NCBI GenBank assembly: GCA_951812715.1
Contig: OX638323.1
Location: 868,001-932,000, forward strand
Length of the DNA: 64,000 nt
Source of the DNA: an uncultured Pseudohongiella sp.
GTDB taxonomy: Bacteria; Pseudomonadota; Gammaproteobacteria; Pseudomonadales; Pseudohongiellaceae
Direction of reading: 5' to 3'
The notes under the pieces were generated by a model, which saw only the letters and a list, made by a program, of their open reading frames with translations, was not told the DNA's origin and ran no database searches. Shown in pieces: positions 33,510 through 41,344 of the stretch (position 1 is the stretch's first letter; the number at the start of each line of letters is the position of its first letter). A program made the position numbers and the translations under genes.

Positions 33510-34103
33510 CTAGCAAGGCTCTTCTTGGTCGAGGTCGATGGTAAACGGCGGATCGAATCGGGGCGGGTCCCGGTCGATGATGATACGAGTGGGAGGCGGC
33601 GCCACGTAGCGCGTATCCGGATCTGTACCCGCGCGCTGCCGCAGGAATAATTCCTCGACTTCCCGGATGATTGAAGGCGCCTCCGCGCCGATTCCGAAGG
33701 CGAAGCTGAAACTGCCCCGAATCAGTTGCTCGCGCGGCGAAAGAACTGCCCAGTCGGCCGTATAATACACAGCCGGCGGAAGTTCCGGCAATTTCCAGAT
33801 ATAACTGCGCCGGGGATTGGGGCTGTAGCGAAAATTGATTTCGACCCATTGGCGATTTTCATCGCGCAAAGTGAGTTTAACCAAGCGCATATTATCGGGA
33901 AATACCAATTCCAGCTCGTCGGGGGCCATGGCAAGTACAGCGTCATCGGCGGGAGAGGTGGCGGTAGCGGCGACGATGCCGCCTTCGTCACGCCCGGGGT
34001 AGGAAACCGGATTCACCTGGGCGATCGCGGCGTTCGTTGCCAGCAGCGCAGCCGCGGCAAATAGTGTGTCGCGAAATCCGCGGCAATAGCCGAAATTCAT
34101 CAT
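33510..34103 (-). CDS. CopC-fold exported protein without the usual copper histidines
   Basis: About 197 aa from ATG 34103 (ATG 34100 adjacent; frame open to 34187) with a signal peptide (LFAAAALLATNAAIAQ). The middle matches CopC: ATSPADDAVLAMAPDELELVFPDNMRLVKLTL, and a later strand RGSFSFAFGIGAE corresponds to CopC's last strand. CopC's conserved N-terminal His and the His of the D-G-H motif are absent, so classical Cu(II) binding is unlikely. It is a paralogue of 35359-35832. The C-terminal tail is Pro/Arg/Asp-rich. Confidence 0.72.
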   Translation of the reverse strand: MMNFGYCRGFRDTLFAAAALLATNAAIAQVNPVSYPGRDEGGIVAATATSPADDAVLAMAPDELELVFPDNMRLVKLTLRDENRQWVEINFRYSPNPRRSYIWKLPELPPAVYYTADWAVLSPREQLIRGSFSFAFGIGAEAPSIIREVEELFLRQRAGTDPDTRYVAPPPTRIIIDRDPPRFDPPFTIDLDQEEPC

Positions 34104-34204
34104 GACAAGGCTTTGAAAACATGACTGAATTGAAACCCGCCGGTCCCTCCGCTGGGCCGTTGAAAGGATAGCATTACGCACTGGCAAAGGGAAAACGAAG
34201 CATC

Positions 34205-35029
34205 ATGAACAGCGATTTGGCAGCCATCCTCGGCGCCTTGCGCGACAATCCTGAAAATCGCGCCTGCATTTCGGAACACTGGTCCCAGGGCCGCTCGGTA
34301 TATGGCGGAATCGGCGCCGCGCTGGCGGTCACGGCGATGCGCAAGGAAGTGGCGGCGGAACGCTCGTTGCGCTCACTGATGATCTCTTTCGTCGGGCCAT
34401 TGCTGCCCGGGGAATCCCAGGTCCGCACTCAGACGCCGCGGCAGGGCGGAAACGTCACCCAGGCGGCAGCGGAGGTGGTGCAGGACGGTCAGATCTGCCT
34501 GCAGGCGCTGGCGGCCTTCGGCAAGCCGCGGCAAGGCCTGTCGGTAGCGGTCGATCACGGCTTTAAGCCCGGTCGGCCCGCGCCTGACGTTCCATTGCGA
34601 GAGCAGGACCCGAAGCGGATGCCGGGATTTCTCAGGTATTTCGACGGGCATTGGATGGAAGGCGGAACACCTTACTCTGGAGACGCGAAAAATCAGATCA
34701 CGATTTGGGCGGCGCACCGCACCGATTTGACAGCTTTTCCTGACGAAGCCATCGTAGCCATAGCCGATATCCCGCCGCCGGTTCTTCTCAATCGCTTTAC
34801 CGATACCCGGGCGCCTTCCAGTTCGCTGTCCTGGTCACTGGAATTCGTGACGCCGCCGGAACAAATCAACGGCCGCTGGTTCCAGTTGCGCTTCGATCTC
34901 GAATGGGCGGCGCATGGCTACACCCAGCAGTCGGGCAAGATTTTTACCGAGGAAGGCAAATTGGCGGCGCTTTCCAGGCAGACCATGGTTTACTTTCAGC
35001 CGCGGGAGAGGTCCGGTCGGCAAAGCTGA
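34205..35029 (+). CDS. Acyl-CoA thioesterase (TesB-like, hotdog fold)
   Basis: A 274-aa double-hotdog thioesterase-like protein that would hydrolyse acyl-CoA esters. Features are SVYGGIGAALAVTAMRKEV near residue 33, RSLMISFVGPLLPGESQVRTQTPRQGGNVTQAAAEVVQDGQICLQALAAFG (first hotdog), and a second hotdog with LSWSLEFVTPP...WFQLRFDLEWAAHGYTQQSGKIFTEEGKLAALSRQTMVYF. Its last residues, RSGRQS, and the stop codon lie inside a dispersed family-2 repeat, so the natural C-terminus may have been altered. ATG 34205. Confidence 0.85.
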   Translation: MNSDLAAILGALRDNPENRACISEHWSQGRSVYGGIGAALAVTAMRKEVAAERSLRSLMISFVGPLLPGESQVRTQTPRQGGNVTQAAAEVVQDGQICLQALAAFGKPRQGLSVAVDHGFKPGRPAPDVPLREQDPKRMPGFLRYFDGHWMEGGTPYSGDAKNQITIWAAHRTDLTAFPDEAIVAIADIPPPVLLNRFTDTRAPSSSLSWSLEFVTPPEQINGRWFQLRFDLEWAAHGYTQQSGKIFTEEGKLAALSRQTMVYFQPRERSGRQS

Positions 35030-35075
35030 CGAAGGGCAGCTTCGCGGACCGAATGACCTGCCAAGGGTGAAGACA
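35010..35075 (+). repeat. Dispersed element family 2, short copy overlapping thioesterase stop
   Basis: GGTCCGGTCGGCAAAGCTGACG-AAGGGCAGCTTCGCGGACCGAATGACCTGCC matches the left half of the longer copies. The stop codon of the thioesterase gene (35027-35029) is inside it. Confidence 0.65.
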
Positions 35076-35109
35076 AGCGATTACGAAACCTCAGTTTCGT
35101 GCGCGGTCT

Positions 35110-35273
35110 GAACGACGCCGAGCTGTGTCTGGGTGAAACTCGGTCGGCGTAGCCGACGAAAAGCACAGCTTTGCGAGAGTCGAACGACCCGGCAAAGAGG
35201 TCGGGGCTGGAAGCTGGACCGGCAAACCTGGCGGGCGGGCAAAGCCTCGAGCGCCACGCCAGGGACGGCATGC
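35110..35273 (+). repeat. Dispersed element family 2, copy C (full length)
   Basis: Blocks in order: GAACGACGCCGAGCTGTG, TCTGGGTGAAACTCGG, TCGGCGTAGCCGACG (dyad), AAAGCACAGCTTTGCGAGAG, TCGAACGACCCGGC, GGGGCTGGAAGCTGGAC, and terminal CGCCAGGGACGGCATGC. Copy D (38590-38752, reverse) has the same blocks in the same order. Together with the short copy it fills the 329-base space before the next gene. Confidence 0.85.
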
Positions 35274-35358
35274 AGCCATCTTGAGGGATGCACGACATCA
35301 ATTCAGCTTGCAGCGCCAGGACTGTCGATACCGGCATGCTTTCCGGTAAAATCGCCCC

Positions 35359-35832
35359 ATGCTTCGCATTATTCTGTTCAGTGTGCTACTCGCCGCTCCC
35401 GCGGCTCCGGCGCTCGCTCAGCATAGCCACGGCGTACTAACGCCCGGCGTTACCTTTCCACCCGACGATTCGGTCCTGTCCGATCCGCCGCGCATGGTTA
35501 CCATGAGCTTTCGGGTCGATGTGCGCTTGCTGAAGCTGGCGCTGTACACCTCGAATGAGGAATGGATAAATATCGGCTTCATCTACGATCCGGAACGCGT
35601 GGGTCAAAGTTTCGTTTATCCGATTCCCTTTGAACTGCCGCCCGCGGACTATTACATCGCCCGTTGGTCGGTAACCGACGATCAGCGCCAGCGGCTGCTC
35701 AACGGCGAATTCAAGTTCGCTTTCGGCGACGGCGCCATCCCGCCTTCGGAATTCATCGATAATCTGGTCAGCGAACTCGAAGAAGCGCTGCCCGACACCG
35801 GCGCCTATCGCATCGGCATCGATCGGCAATAG
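35359..35832 (+). CDS. CopC-fold exported protein (second atypical copy)
   Basis: A 157-aa secreted protein with signal peptide (IILFSVLLAAPAAPALA) and mature N-terminus QHSHGVLTPG; cleavage after Gln would expose an N-terminal His, as in copper-binding CopC, but this is inference. The body parallels the gene at 33510 (TFPPDDSVLSDPPRMVTMSF, LLKLALYTSNEEWINIGF, LPPADYYIARWSV, LLNGEFKFAFGDG). The D-G-H copper motif of CopC is missing. Divergence from the 33510 paralogue is high, so both are probably old family members with a shared, uncharacterised role. Confidence 0.75.
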   Translation: MLRIILFSVLLAAPAAPALAQHSHGVLTPGVTFPPDDSVLSDPPRMVTMSFRVDVRLLKLALYTSNEEWINIGFIYDPERVGQSFVYPIPFELPPADYYIARWSVTDDQRQRLLNGEFKFAFGDGAIPPSEFIDNLVSELEEALPDTGAYRIGIDRQ

Positions 35833-35837
35833 CAGAC

Positions 35838-36575
35838 CTATTTGAAAGTAAAGCCCTGCTCCGCGAGAAAGGCGCGCATATGGGGGCGTGATTTCTCCGA
35901 CAGCAGCACCGAGACCTGTTCCGACCAGCTTATGCCGTGACCACCCCCGGTGCGGGTAGCATAATATTCGCGCACGGCGACATCGTAGGCTTCGATCGCC
36001 TCCCTGTCGCTGTCCTCGTTGTAGCGGTCCTGTTTCAAAATCACTGAAATCGGCAGGCGCGGCTTCACTTCCGGATCTTGCGCCGGATAGCCGATACAGA
36101 GGCCAAAGACCGGATATACCCCCTTAGGCAATTCGAGCAGTTCACTTACCGGTCCCGGGTTGTTGCGGATGCCGCCGATATAGCAGATGCCCAGACCCTG
36201 GGATTCGGCCGCACAGACCATGCTTTGAGCCATCAGCGCCACATCGACCGTTGCGATGATGAAATGTTCGGTAAAATCGCCTTCGAAAGGCTTGCCGTAT
36301 TCCCGGCACCAGTTGCCGGCCCTCTTCAGATCGGCGCAAAAGACCATGAACTCGGCGGCGCTCGCGACATAGGGCTGATTCCCCGCCAGTCGCGCAATCT
36401 TCTCGCGCTTGGCGCGATCGGTTACGCGAACGATTGTGGCCCCTTGCAGAAAACTCGAAGTCGCCGCGCCCTGCCCGGCGCTCACCAGTTCCTCGAACAA
36501 TTCCGGCGCAATCGGCTGATCGGTGAACTTGCGAATTGAACGATGCGATTTCAGCAATTCGACAACCGAGTTCAT
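35838..36575 (-). CDS. nfsA: NfsA-like NADPH-dependent nitroreductase
   Basis: FMN-containing oxygen-insensitive nitroreductase/flavin reductase of 245 aa. The family opening (LLKSHRSIRKFTDQPI), GQGAATSSFLQGATIVRVTD, VDVALMAQSMVCAAESQGLGICYIGGIRNNP and VFGLCIGYPAQDPEVKPRLP are all present and in order. It reduces nitroaromatics, quinones or chromate using NADPH. It stands alone, leftward from ATG 36575, with a long palindrome about 47 bases upstream suggesting regulation by a dimeric repressor or activator. Confidence 0.92.
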   Translation of the reverse strand: MNSVVELLKSHRSIRKFTDQPIAPELFEELVSAGQGAATSSFLQGATIVRVTDRAKREKIARLAGNQPYVASAAEFMVFCADLKRAGNWCREYGKPFEGDFTEHFIIATVDVALMAQSMVCAAESQGLGICYIGGIRNNPGPVSELLELPKGVYPVFGLCIGYPAQDPEVKPRLPISVILKQDRYNEDSDREAIEAYDVAVREYYATRTGGGHGISWSEQVSVLLSEKSRPHMRAFLAEQGFTFK

Positions 36576-36621
36576 AACTTGTTTCCTCTCCTTTGCGGAT
36601 TGCGCAATTTACCGTATTTTA

Positions 36622-36649
36622 TGAACAATTCCATCCATGGAATTGCTCA
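36622..36649. promoter_or_regulatory. 28-bp near-perfect palindrome upstream of nfsA
   Basis: TGAACAATTCCA-TCCA-TGGAATTGCTCA: 11 of 12 arm bases pair, with a perfect inner CAATTCCA/TGGAATTG. It sits between 47 and 74 bases upstream of the nfsA start, a typical operator location for a MarR/HxlR/LysR-type redox regulator. Confidence 0.65.
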
Positions 36650-36677
36650 TTGACGCAAAACAAGAGCGTGGTATTGT
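36650..36677 (+). promoter_or_regulatory. Possible rightward sigma-70 promoter without a downstream gene
   Basis: TTGACG (36650-36655), 16-base spacer, TATTGT (36672-36677). No coding sequence follows before the converging degP terminator, so if real it would make a short RNA containing the hairpins at 36738 and 36789. Confidence 0.35.
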
Positions 36678-36737
36678 TTTACTCTCGAACACAACGGCGT
36701 GCGCCGCGGTGTTCGGCGGTACATCCAGGCGCCACGC

Positions 36738-36763
36738 GGAAGCTCTGATGAATCAGAGCTTCC
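36738..36763. other. Perfect 11-bp hairpin
   Basis: GGAAGCTCTGA-TGAA-TCAGAGCTTCC, with no T-run on either side. It could be part of a small RNA or a second-line terminator for leftward transcription from degP. Confidence 0.7.
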
Positions 36764-36781
36764 CTGATGAAGCTTGAGAAC

Positions 36782-36817
36782 AAAAAAAGGGGCCGACCTG
36801 TTGAACAGGACGGCCCC
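36782..36817 (-). terminator. Rho-independent terminator of the Do-like protease gene
   Basis: On the minus strand, GGGGCCG/CGGCCCC with an inner CCTGT/ACAGG stem is followed by seven Ts (A-run at 36782-36788 on the plus strand). It lies about 125 bases past the degP stop. Confidence 0.8.
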
Positions 36818-36940
36818 AAAGTGGGACACTGCAGATGACAACCAGGACAAGGAGGGGATGGATCAGGGAAGATCCAAAAACCTGGATTGCCACATCCCGC
36901 GAGAATTGCGCGATAGTCCGAAGGATTGGGTTAAGACGGA

Positions 36941-38380
36941 CTATCGCATCAGGAGAAGCATCTCCCTACCTTCGCGCAGGACAGTAATCCCAACAAGGTC
37001 GCTGGCTTCCTCAATCAATTGATTGAAACCCGCCAAAGTCTCCACCGTTTGCCGATTGACGGCGACGATGATATCTCTGGCGCGCAAGCCGGCGGACCAT
37101 GCTCTGCTGCCTTCCTGCACTGCTATTACTTCAACGCCGGTAGATCCGGAAATGTTACTTTCCGCGCCGCGCTCTACCTCGCGTAGCATCGCTCCACGGA
37201 AACCCGCGCTTTGCGGCGAGCGGGCATCGCTGGTGGCGGCGCTGCCGTCAGAGGCGCCGATCTTTGCCTCGAGTTCAATGCGCCGGCCATCCCGATACAA
37301 GGCCAGTTCTACCTCGTCTCCCTGGAGTAACAGCCCAACCATGTTGCGCAACTCCCGGGAATTACCGACCGCCTCGCCATTGAGTTCGACGATGACATCG
37401 GATACCTCGACGCCAGCGGCTTCGGCGCCGCTATCCGGGGAAACCGCCATCACCACGGCGCCGGAATCGATCTCAAGGTTCAGCGCCGCGGTGACCTCGG
37501 GCGTTACGTCGACGATGGAAACGCCAAGCAGACCCCGTTTGAACTCGCCGTCGCGCTCAAGATGCCCTATAACCGCCTGCACCATATCCACGGGTACGGC
37601 GAAACCGATGCCGTTATTGCCGCCACCGCTGCCGCTGATAATTGCCGTGTTGATACCAACCAGATTGCCTTCGAGATCAACCAGCGCGCCGCCGGAATTG
37701 CCAACGTTGATGGCGGCGTCAGTCTGGATGAAATCTTCGTAATTGTTGCGATTGAGCCCCGACCGGCCCAGCGCGCTGACGATGCCGGACGTCGCGGTCT
37801 GGCCGATGCCGAAGGGATTGCCCAGGGCAACGACGAAATCGCCAACTCGCACGGTATCGATGTTGGCGAATGCGATTTGGACCAGTTCATCGAGCTCGAT
37901 GCGCAACAGCGCGAGATCGGTATAGGCGTCGCTGCCAAGCAATTCGGCCTCGGCGCTGCGGCCGTCGCTTAGCCGCACGACGATGGAACTGGCGCGCTCG
38001 ATCACATGGTGATTGGTTACGACGAAACCTTCATCCGCATCGACGATAACGCCGGAACCGGCGCCGCGGCGGTATGACTGAGCGCCATCAGGGAAATTGA
38101 ATTCGGGAAAATTTTCGAAATAGCGGCGCAATCCTTCCGGCAACTCGTTGCCGCCGAAGGAAAACTGGCGCTGGACGGGAACTTCCCGCTCAATCGCGAT
38201 CTCGACCACGGCGCCGCTGATTTCTTCGAGCATCGGCGCCAGAGTTGGTACGCCTCTGGCCTGCGCCGCTTCGCTAACAGCCTGGGTCTGACCGGCTAAC
38301 AACAGCGCCGCCAAAGCGGCCAATGCGAGCCCCCAAACAGCAGGCAACGGCGATTTGCCAAATACAGTTCGTTCGGTCAT
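36941..38380 (-). CDS. Do/DegP-like periplasmic serine protease (HtrA)
   Basis: Envelope-stress protease/chaperone, 479 aa from ATG 38380 (GAGGAG 8 bases upstream; frame open to 38413). A signal sequence (AVWGLALAALAALLLAGQTQA) is followed by a trypsin-like domain with His125 (TNHHVIE), Asp155 (YTDLALLRI) and Ser229 (NVGNSGGALVDLEGNLVGIN), then PDZ1 (GLLGVSIVDVTPEVTAALNL) and PDZ2 (VIAVQEGSRAWSAGLRARDIIVAVNRQTV). All catalytic residues are in place. Its transcript ends at the 36782 terminator. Substrates and the degP/degQ/degS assignment cannot be settled from sequence. Confidence 0.94.
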   Translation of the reverse strand: MTERTVFGKSPLPAVWGLALAALAALLLAGQTQAVSEAAQARGVPTLAPMLEEISGAVVEIAIEREVPVQRQFSFGGNELPEGLRRYFENFPEFNFPDGAQSYRRGAGSGVIVDADEGFVVTNHHVIERASSIVVRLSDGRSAEAELLGSDAYTDLALLRIELDELVQIAFANIDTVRVGDFVVALGNPFGIGQTATSGIVSALGRSGLNRNNYEDFIQTDAAINVGNSGGALVDLEGNLVGINTAIISGSGGGNNGIGFAVPVDMVQAVIGHLERDGEFKRGLLGVSIVDVTPEVTAALNLEIDSGAVVMAVSPDSGAEAAGVEVSDVIVELNGEAVGNSRELRNMVGLLLQGDEVELALYRDGRRIELEAKIGASDGSAATSDARSPQSAGFRGAMLREVERGAESNISGSTGVEVIAVQEGSRAWSAGLRARDIIVAVNRQTVETLAGFNQLIEEASDLVGITVLREGREMLLLMR

Positions 38381-38992
38381 CGGTTTACTCCTCGTTTCTC
38401 GTTCCGGTCGCAAGCAAACTCCGCCATGTCGCGGCGGTTTACGGCGTCAGAATAGGTCCAGGGAACGAAATTTACCGGATGGAAAGGTGAAGAAAATGTC
38501 CGGATTTCTTGGGGAGGGGGCGTGGGCGGTGTATCCTTGCGAACTTGAGCTCATGGCATAGTCCGTAACCGGCAAATAGATTACTGGGCGCATGCAATCC
38601 CTGGCGCGACTATTTTGATTTCTTCAACTCCCAGCCTCACTGTCCAGCCTCCAGCCCCGCCAACCTTGTCGGGTCGTTCGACTCTCGAAAAGCTGTGCTT
38701 ATCTTCGACTACGCCGACCGAGTCTCACCCAAGCACAGCTCGGCGTCGTTCAACCTTCATTCAACGCTGGCGCTTCAAAAACGCTCGTTTTTACCCATGG
38801 TTAGTCGTTCGCTTCTGGTCGGCTGCGCCGACTGCCCCTCTCCCGGCCTTGAAACATGCTGCTGGTCCGCGCTGGTCCTGGAAAAATCAGGCTTGATCCC
38901 AATAATCAATAATAATGGTGTTGTGCTGGAACAAATTGATGGATTTTTGCGTCTATACAATTTGAGAACTTCAACTGATCGGAGCAATTGAT
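38381..38992. other. 612-base intergenic region
   Basis: Holds promoter DNA for the divergent protease and CadC-like genes, and family-2 repeat copy D. Just right of copy D a further partial repeat is visible around 38815-38850 (GGTCGGCTGCGCCGACTGCCCC). The final 100 bases before 38993 are AT-rich (AATAATCAATAATAATGG) and probably contain the promoter of the regulator. No gene seen. Confidence 0.6.
38590..38752 (-). repeat. Dispersed element family 2, copy D (full length, reverse)
   Basis: Reverse complement shows the same block order as copy C at 35110-35273, from GAACGACGCCGAGCTGTGCTTGG to CGCGCCAGGGATTGCATGC. The central dyad reads TCGGCGTAGTCGA. Confidence 0.82.
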
Positions 38993-39883
38993 ATGTTGGA
39001 GAGTCAACTTTCCGAGCCGCGGTCACCGCGGGATGAGAACTTTGTCATTGGCGATTGGCAAGTTCAGCCGGCTTGCAACCGCATTATTCATCGTCAACGG
39101 GGCGTTGAACGAAAACTTGAGCCCCGGCTAATGCATTTGCTTTGTATTGTCGCCGCCAATCCTGGCCGGACTTTGAGCCGGAACGAACTTGTCGCGGAAT
39201 TGTGGCCGCGGGTAATCGTTACCGAGAATTCGCTGACCCGGGCGATATCCGAGTTGCGCAAGCATCTGGCATCCGCGGGCGGCTGCCGGTCGCGGATCGA
39301 AACAGTGCCCAAGAAAGGCTATCGCCTGGTTGTCGAAGAGGCGGCTCGCGGAAGTCTCCGGCGAGGCGCTCAGGCCTGGCCGGCAGTGGCGCTTTCCGTG
39401 CTCGCCGCGGCGGTATTGGCCGGGAGCTGGTTGACGGAAAGAGGCGCCGCTCCGGTTTCGCCGTACCCGATCGATGCCGGTATTGCGGAATTCGGGCAGG
39501 AGTTTGTGCCGGTAAGCAGCGATAAGGGCGGGCTTGCCGGGGTTCGGCGCGAAGCGCCGGTGTTATCGGCCGATGGCAGCCGTTTCGCTTTCATTCGTCA
39601 CGATGAGGCAGGTTCGGCGATCTGGCTCGGAGAACTGCGTGGCGGCAATGAACCCGTTGCGGTTTACCGCAGCAGCTTGCCGCTGGCAAACCTGACCTGG
39701 TCTCCCGCGGGCAATGCCCTGTTGTTCGCCCGGCAAGGCGCGGTTGCCGCCGAGGCACTGTACGGCGGCGCCAGGCCGACGCAATTGATGCAAATCGATT
39801 TGACCAACTGGACGATTTCCACGCTGGTAGAAGAGCCGGAGCAAGCGGAGCAACCGATGCCGGTCGAGATCGATCTGACCTGA
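38993..39883 (+). CDS. CadC-like membrane-anchored winged-helix regulator with short TolB-like domain
   Basis: A 296-aa ToxR/CadC-type regulator: N-terminal OmpR/PhoB-like winged helix (VIGDWQVQPACNRIIHRQRGVERKLEPRLMHLL...RTLSRNELVAELWP...SLTRAISELRKHL...RIETVPKKGYRLV), one transmembrane helix near residues 127-145 (AWPAVALSVLAAAVLAGSWL), and a periplasmic part with TolB/propeller-like motifs (APVLSADGSRFAFIRHD, LTWSPAGNALLFARQG). Related proteins carry 500-700 residues; this propeller stops after two or three blades, so it may be truncated. Its target may be the adjacent copCD genes, unproven. Confidence 0.85.
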   Translation: MLESQLSEPRSPRDENFVIGDWQVQPACNRIIHRQRGVERKLEPRLMHLLCIVAANPGRTLSRNELVAELWPRVIVTENSLTRAISELRKHLASAGGCRSRIETVPKKGYRLVVEEAARGSLRRGAQAWPAVALSVLAAAVLAGSWLTERGAAPVSPYPIDAGIAEFGQEFVPVSSDKGGLAGVRREAPVLSADGSRFAFIRHDEAGSAIWLGELRGGNEPVAVYRSSLPLANLTWSPAGNALLFARQGAVAAEALYGGARPTQLMQIDLTNWTISTLVEEPEQAEQPMPVEIDLT

Positions 39884-39887
39884 ATCC

Positions 39888-40808
39888 TCACATTGGCATA
39901 GCCGGTGGACCGACGATGGTTGCCAGATAGCCGGTAACCGCCAGAATAGCGATCGCTATGATGATTTCAACACGGATAGCGCCGGCCAATCCCTGGGGAC
40001 CGGCGCCGGCCAGCATGCGCGGCACCAGGATAAAGCGGTTGCCGGCGGCCACCAGCAGGAGCAATCCCACCAGCGCCAGCTTGATCAGCAAGGTAATGCC
40101 ATAAGGCGTTGAAATCAGCTCCCCCGGCGTATGGAAGAGTTCCAGCGCCATGATCAGCCCGGCGGCGAACAGCACCAGCAGACAATATCCGGCCATGTCA
40201 CCGAATCCCTTCATGGTCACCGTCAACGCATCGCCGCTGCCGGTAAGGCATAAATACAGCAACGGCACGAATGCGCCCAGCCAGACCGAGACGGCCAGCA
40301 GGTGCAGGGCGATAGATATCTTCGATACTGGATCAAGTACGGCGATATGGCCGGTAATAGTGAAACTCGCCAGCAGCAACAGCAATGCGAATGCGTGAAT
40401 CAGGCCCAGCGCATGGTATTGGGAGCGGATTGGGGGCCGGCTGCCGAGGCGGGCGGCAAATGCCGCGCAGGCAACTGTCGGAACCAGGAATCCGCCGAGA
40501 CGCAATAAGGTGGCGCTGCCGATCTCGAATCCAAGCAACATGGCCGCCATGTCCGCATCGAACATGCCGGCCAGACCCCCGCCGTTGGTCATGCCTACCT
40601 GAAACAGAAAACTGAATAGCGCGCCATTGAAGCCGAGCAATGCGCCAAGGCCGATATAGGCTGTCATCAGCACGATGGCATGGCGGCGGTCATCCCGGTA
40701 GAACAGCAGACAGACGGTGCCGCCGGCCAGACTGGCGATGCCGAAATATTGCAGCATTTTCGCTAGTTGTATAGCAAGTTCCCAACCGGTGGCGGGCGTC
40801 AGGCCCAT
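39888..40808 (-). CDS. copD: CopD-family copper transport membrane protein
   Basis: Inner-membrane protein of 306 aa from ATG 40808 with about eight helices, of the CopD/PcoD copper-import family. The signature helices SITGHIAVLDPVSKISIALHLLAVSVWLGAFVPL (HxLxxxxWxGG-like, here LHLLAVSVWLGAF) and ITLLIKLALVGLLLLVAAGNRFILVPRM are present. It is 19 bases downstream of copC in one leftward operon, matching the known pairing in which periplasmic CopC passes copper to CopD. Convergent with the CadC-like gene (4-base gap). Confidence 0.88.
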   Translation of the reverse strand: MGLTPATGWELAIQLAKMLQYFGIASLAGGTVCLLFYRDDRRHAIVLMTAYIGLGALLGFNGALFSFLFQVGMTNGGGLAGMFDADMAAMLLGFEIGSATLLRLGGFLVPTVACAAFAARLGSRPPIRSQYHALGLIHAFALLLLLASFTITGHIAVLDPVSKISIALHLLAVSVWLGAFVPLLYLCLTGSGDALTVTMKGFGDMAGYCLLVLFAAGLIMALELFHTPGELISTPYGITLLIKLALVGLLLLVAAGNRFILVPRMLAGAGPQGLAGAIRVEIIIAIAILAVTGYLATIVGPPAMPM

Positions 40809-40827
40809 GTCTTGCGCCCGCCCGGCG

Positions 40828-41205
40828 TCAGATTTCGGCGGCGGCCGCGGCGTTGGGATCAACCGTGAAACTGAAAGTGTCGGTCAGCGTATGGCCATCG
40901 GCGCCGATCGCCGCCCATTTCACGCTAATTTGTCCGGCGGGCACGTTGGCCGCTGGGATCTTGTATGAAGCTGCCGGTTGCGGATTGACGGCGAATTCGG
41001 TCGGAATTTCAACTACTCCCTGCATCACCTGCAATCGAACCAGACGCACCGGAGCATTGAATTCGACTTCAACGGCGGAAACCTGCGTCACGATGGAGTC
41101 GGCAGCGGGAGAAGAACTTTTCAGCGGGGTATGCGCGAAAGCGGCCGCGGTTACGATCAATGCGGCGGACGCCGCCAGGGTGCGGAATATTGATTTGATC
41201 TGCAT
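40828..41205 (-). CDS. copC: Canonical CopC copper-binding periplasmic protein
   Basis: A 125-aa exported CopC. From ATG 41205 (GAAGG 8 bases upstream; frame open to 41421) the signal peptide IFRTLAASAALIVTAAAFA leaves a mature protein beginning HTPLKSSSPAADS, the N-terminal His that binds Cu(II). The second site, GADGHTLTDTFSFTV, is also intact (Asp and His of D-G-H). This contrasts with the two CopC-fold proteins at 33510 and 35359, which lack these residues. First gene of the copCD operon. Confidence 0.93.
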   Translation of the reverse strand: MQIKSIFRTLAASAALIVTAAAFAHTPLKSSSPAADSIVTQVSAVEVEFNAPVRLVRLQVMQGVVEIPTEFAVNPQPAASYKIPAANVPAGQISVKWAAIGADGHTLTDTFSFTVDPNAAAAAEI

Positions 41206-41344
41206 GTACAACATCCTTCGTTGGCAAGATTTGGCCGATCGATCCGGTGACCGCTTATTATTGCAGAAACGGCTCCGGTCAGGCGCCGCGCTATTCTGCG
41301 TCATATTGTCGCATCGACCGAGGCCACGCGACCGGAAGGTTATA

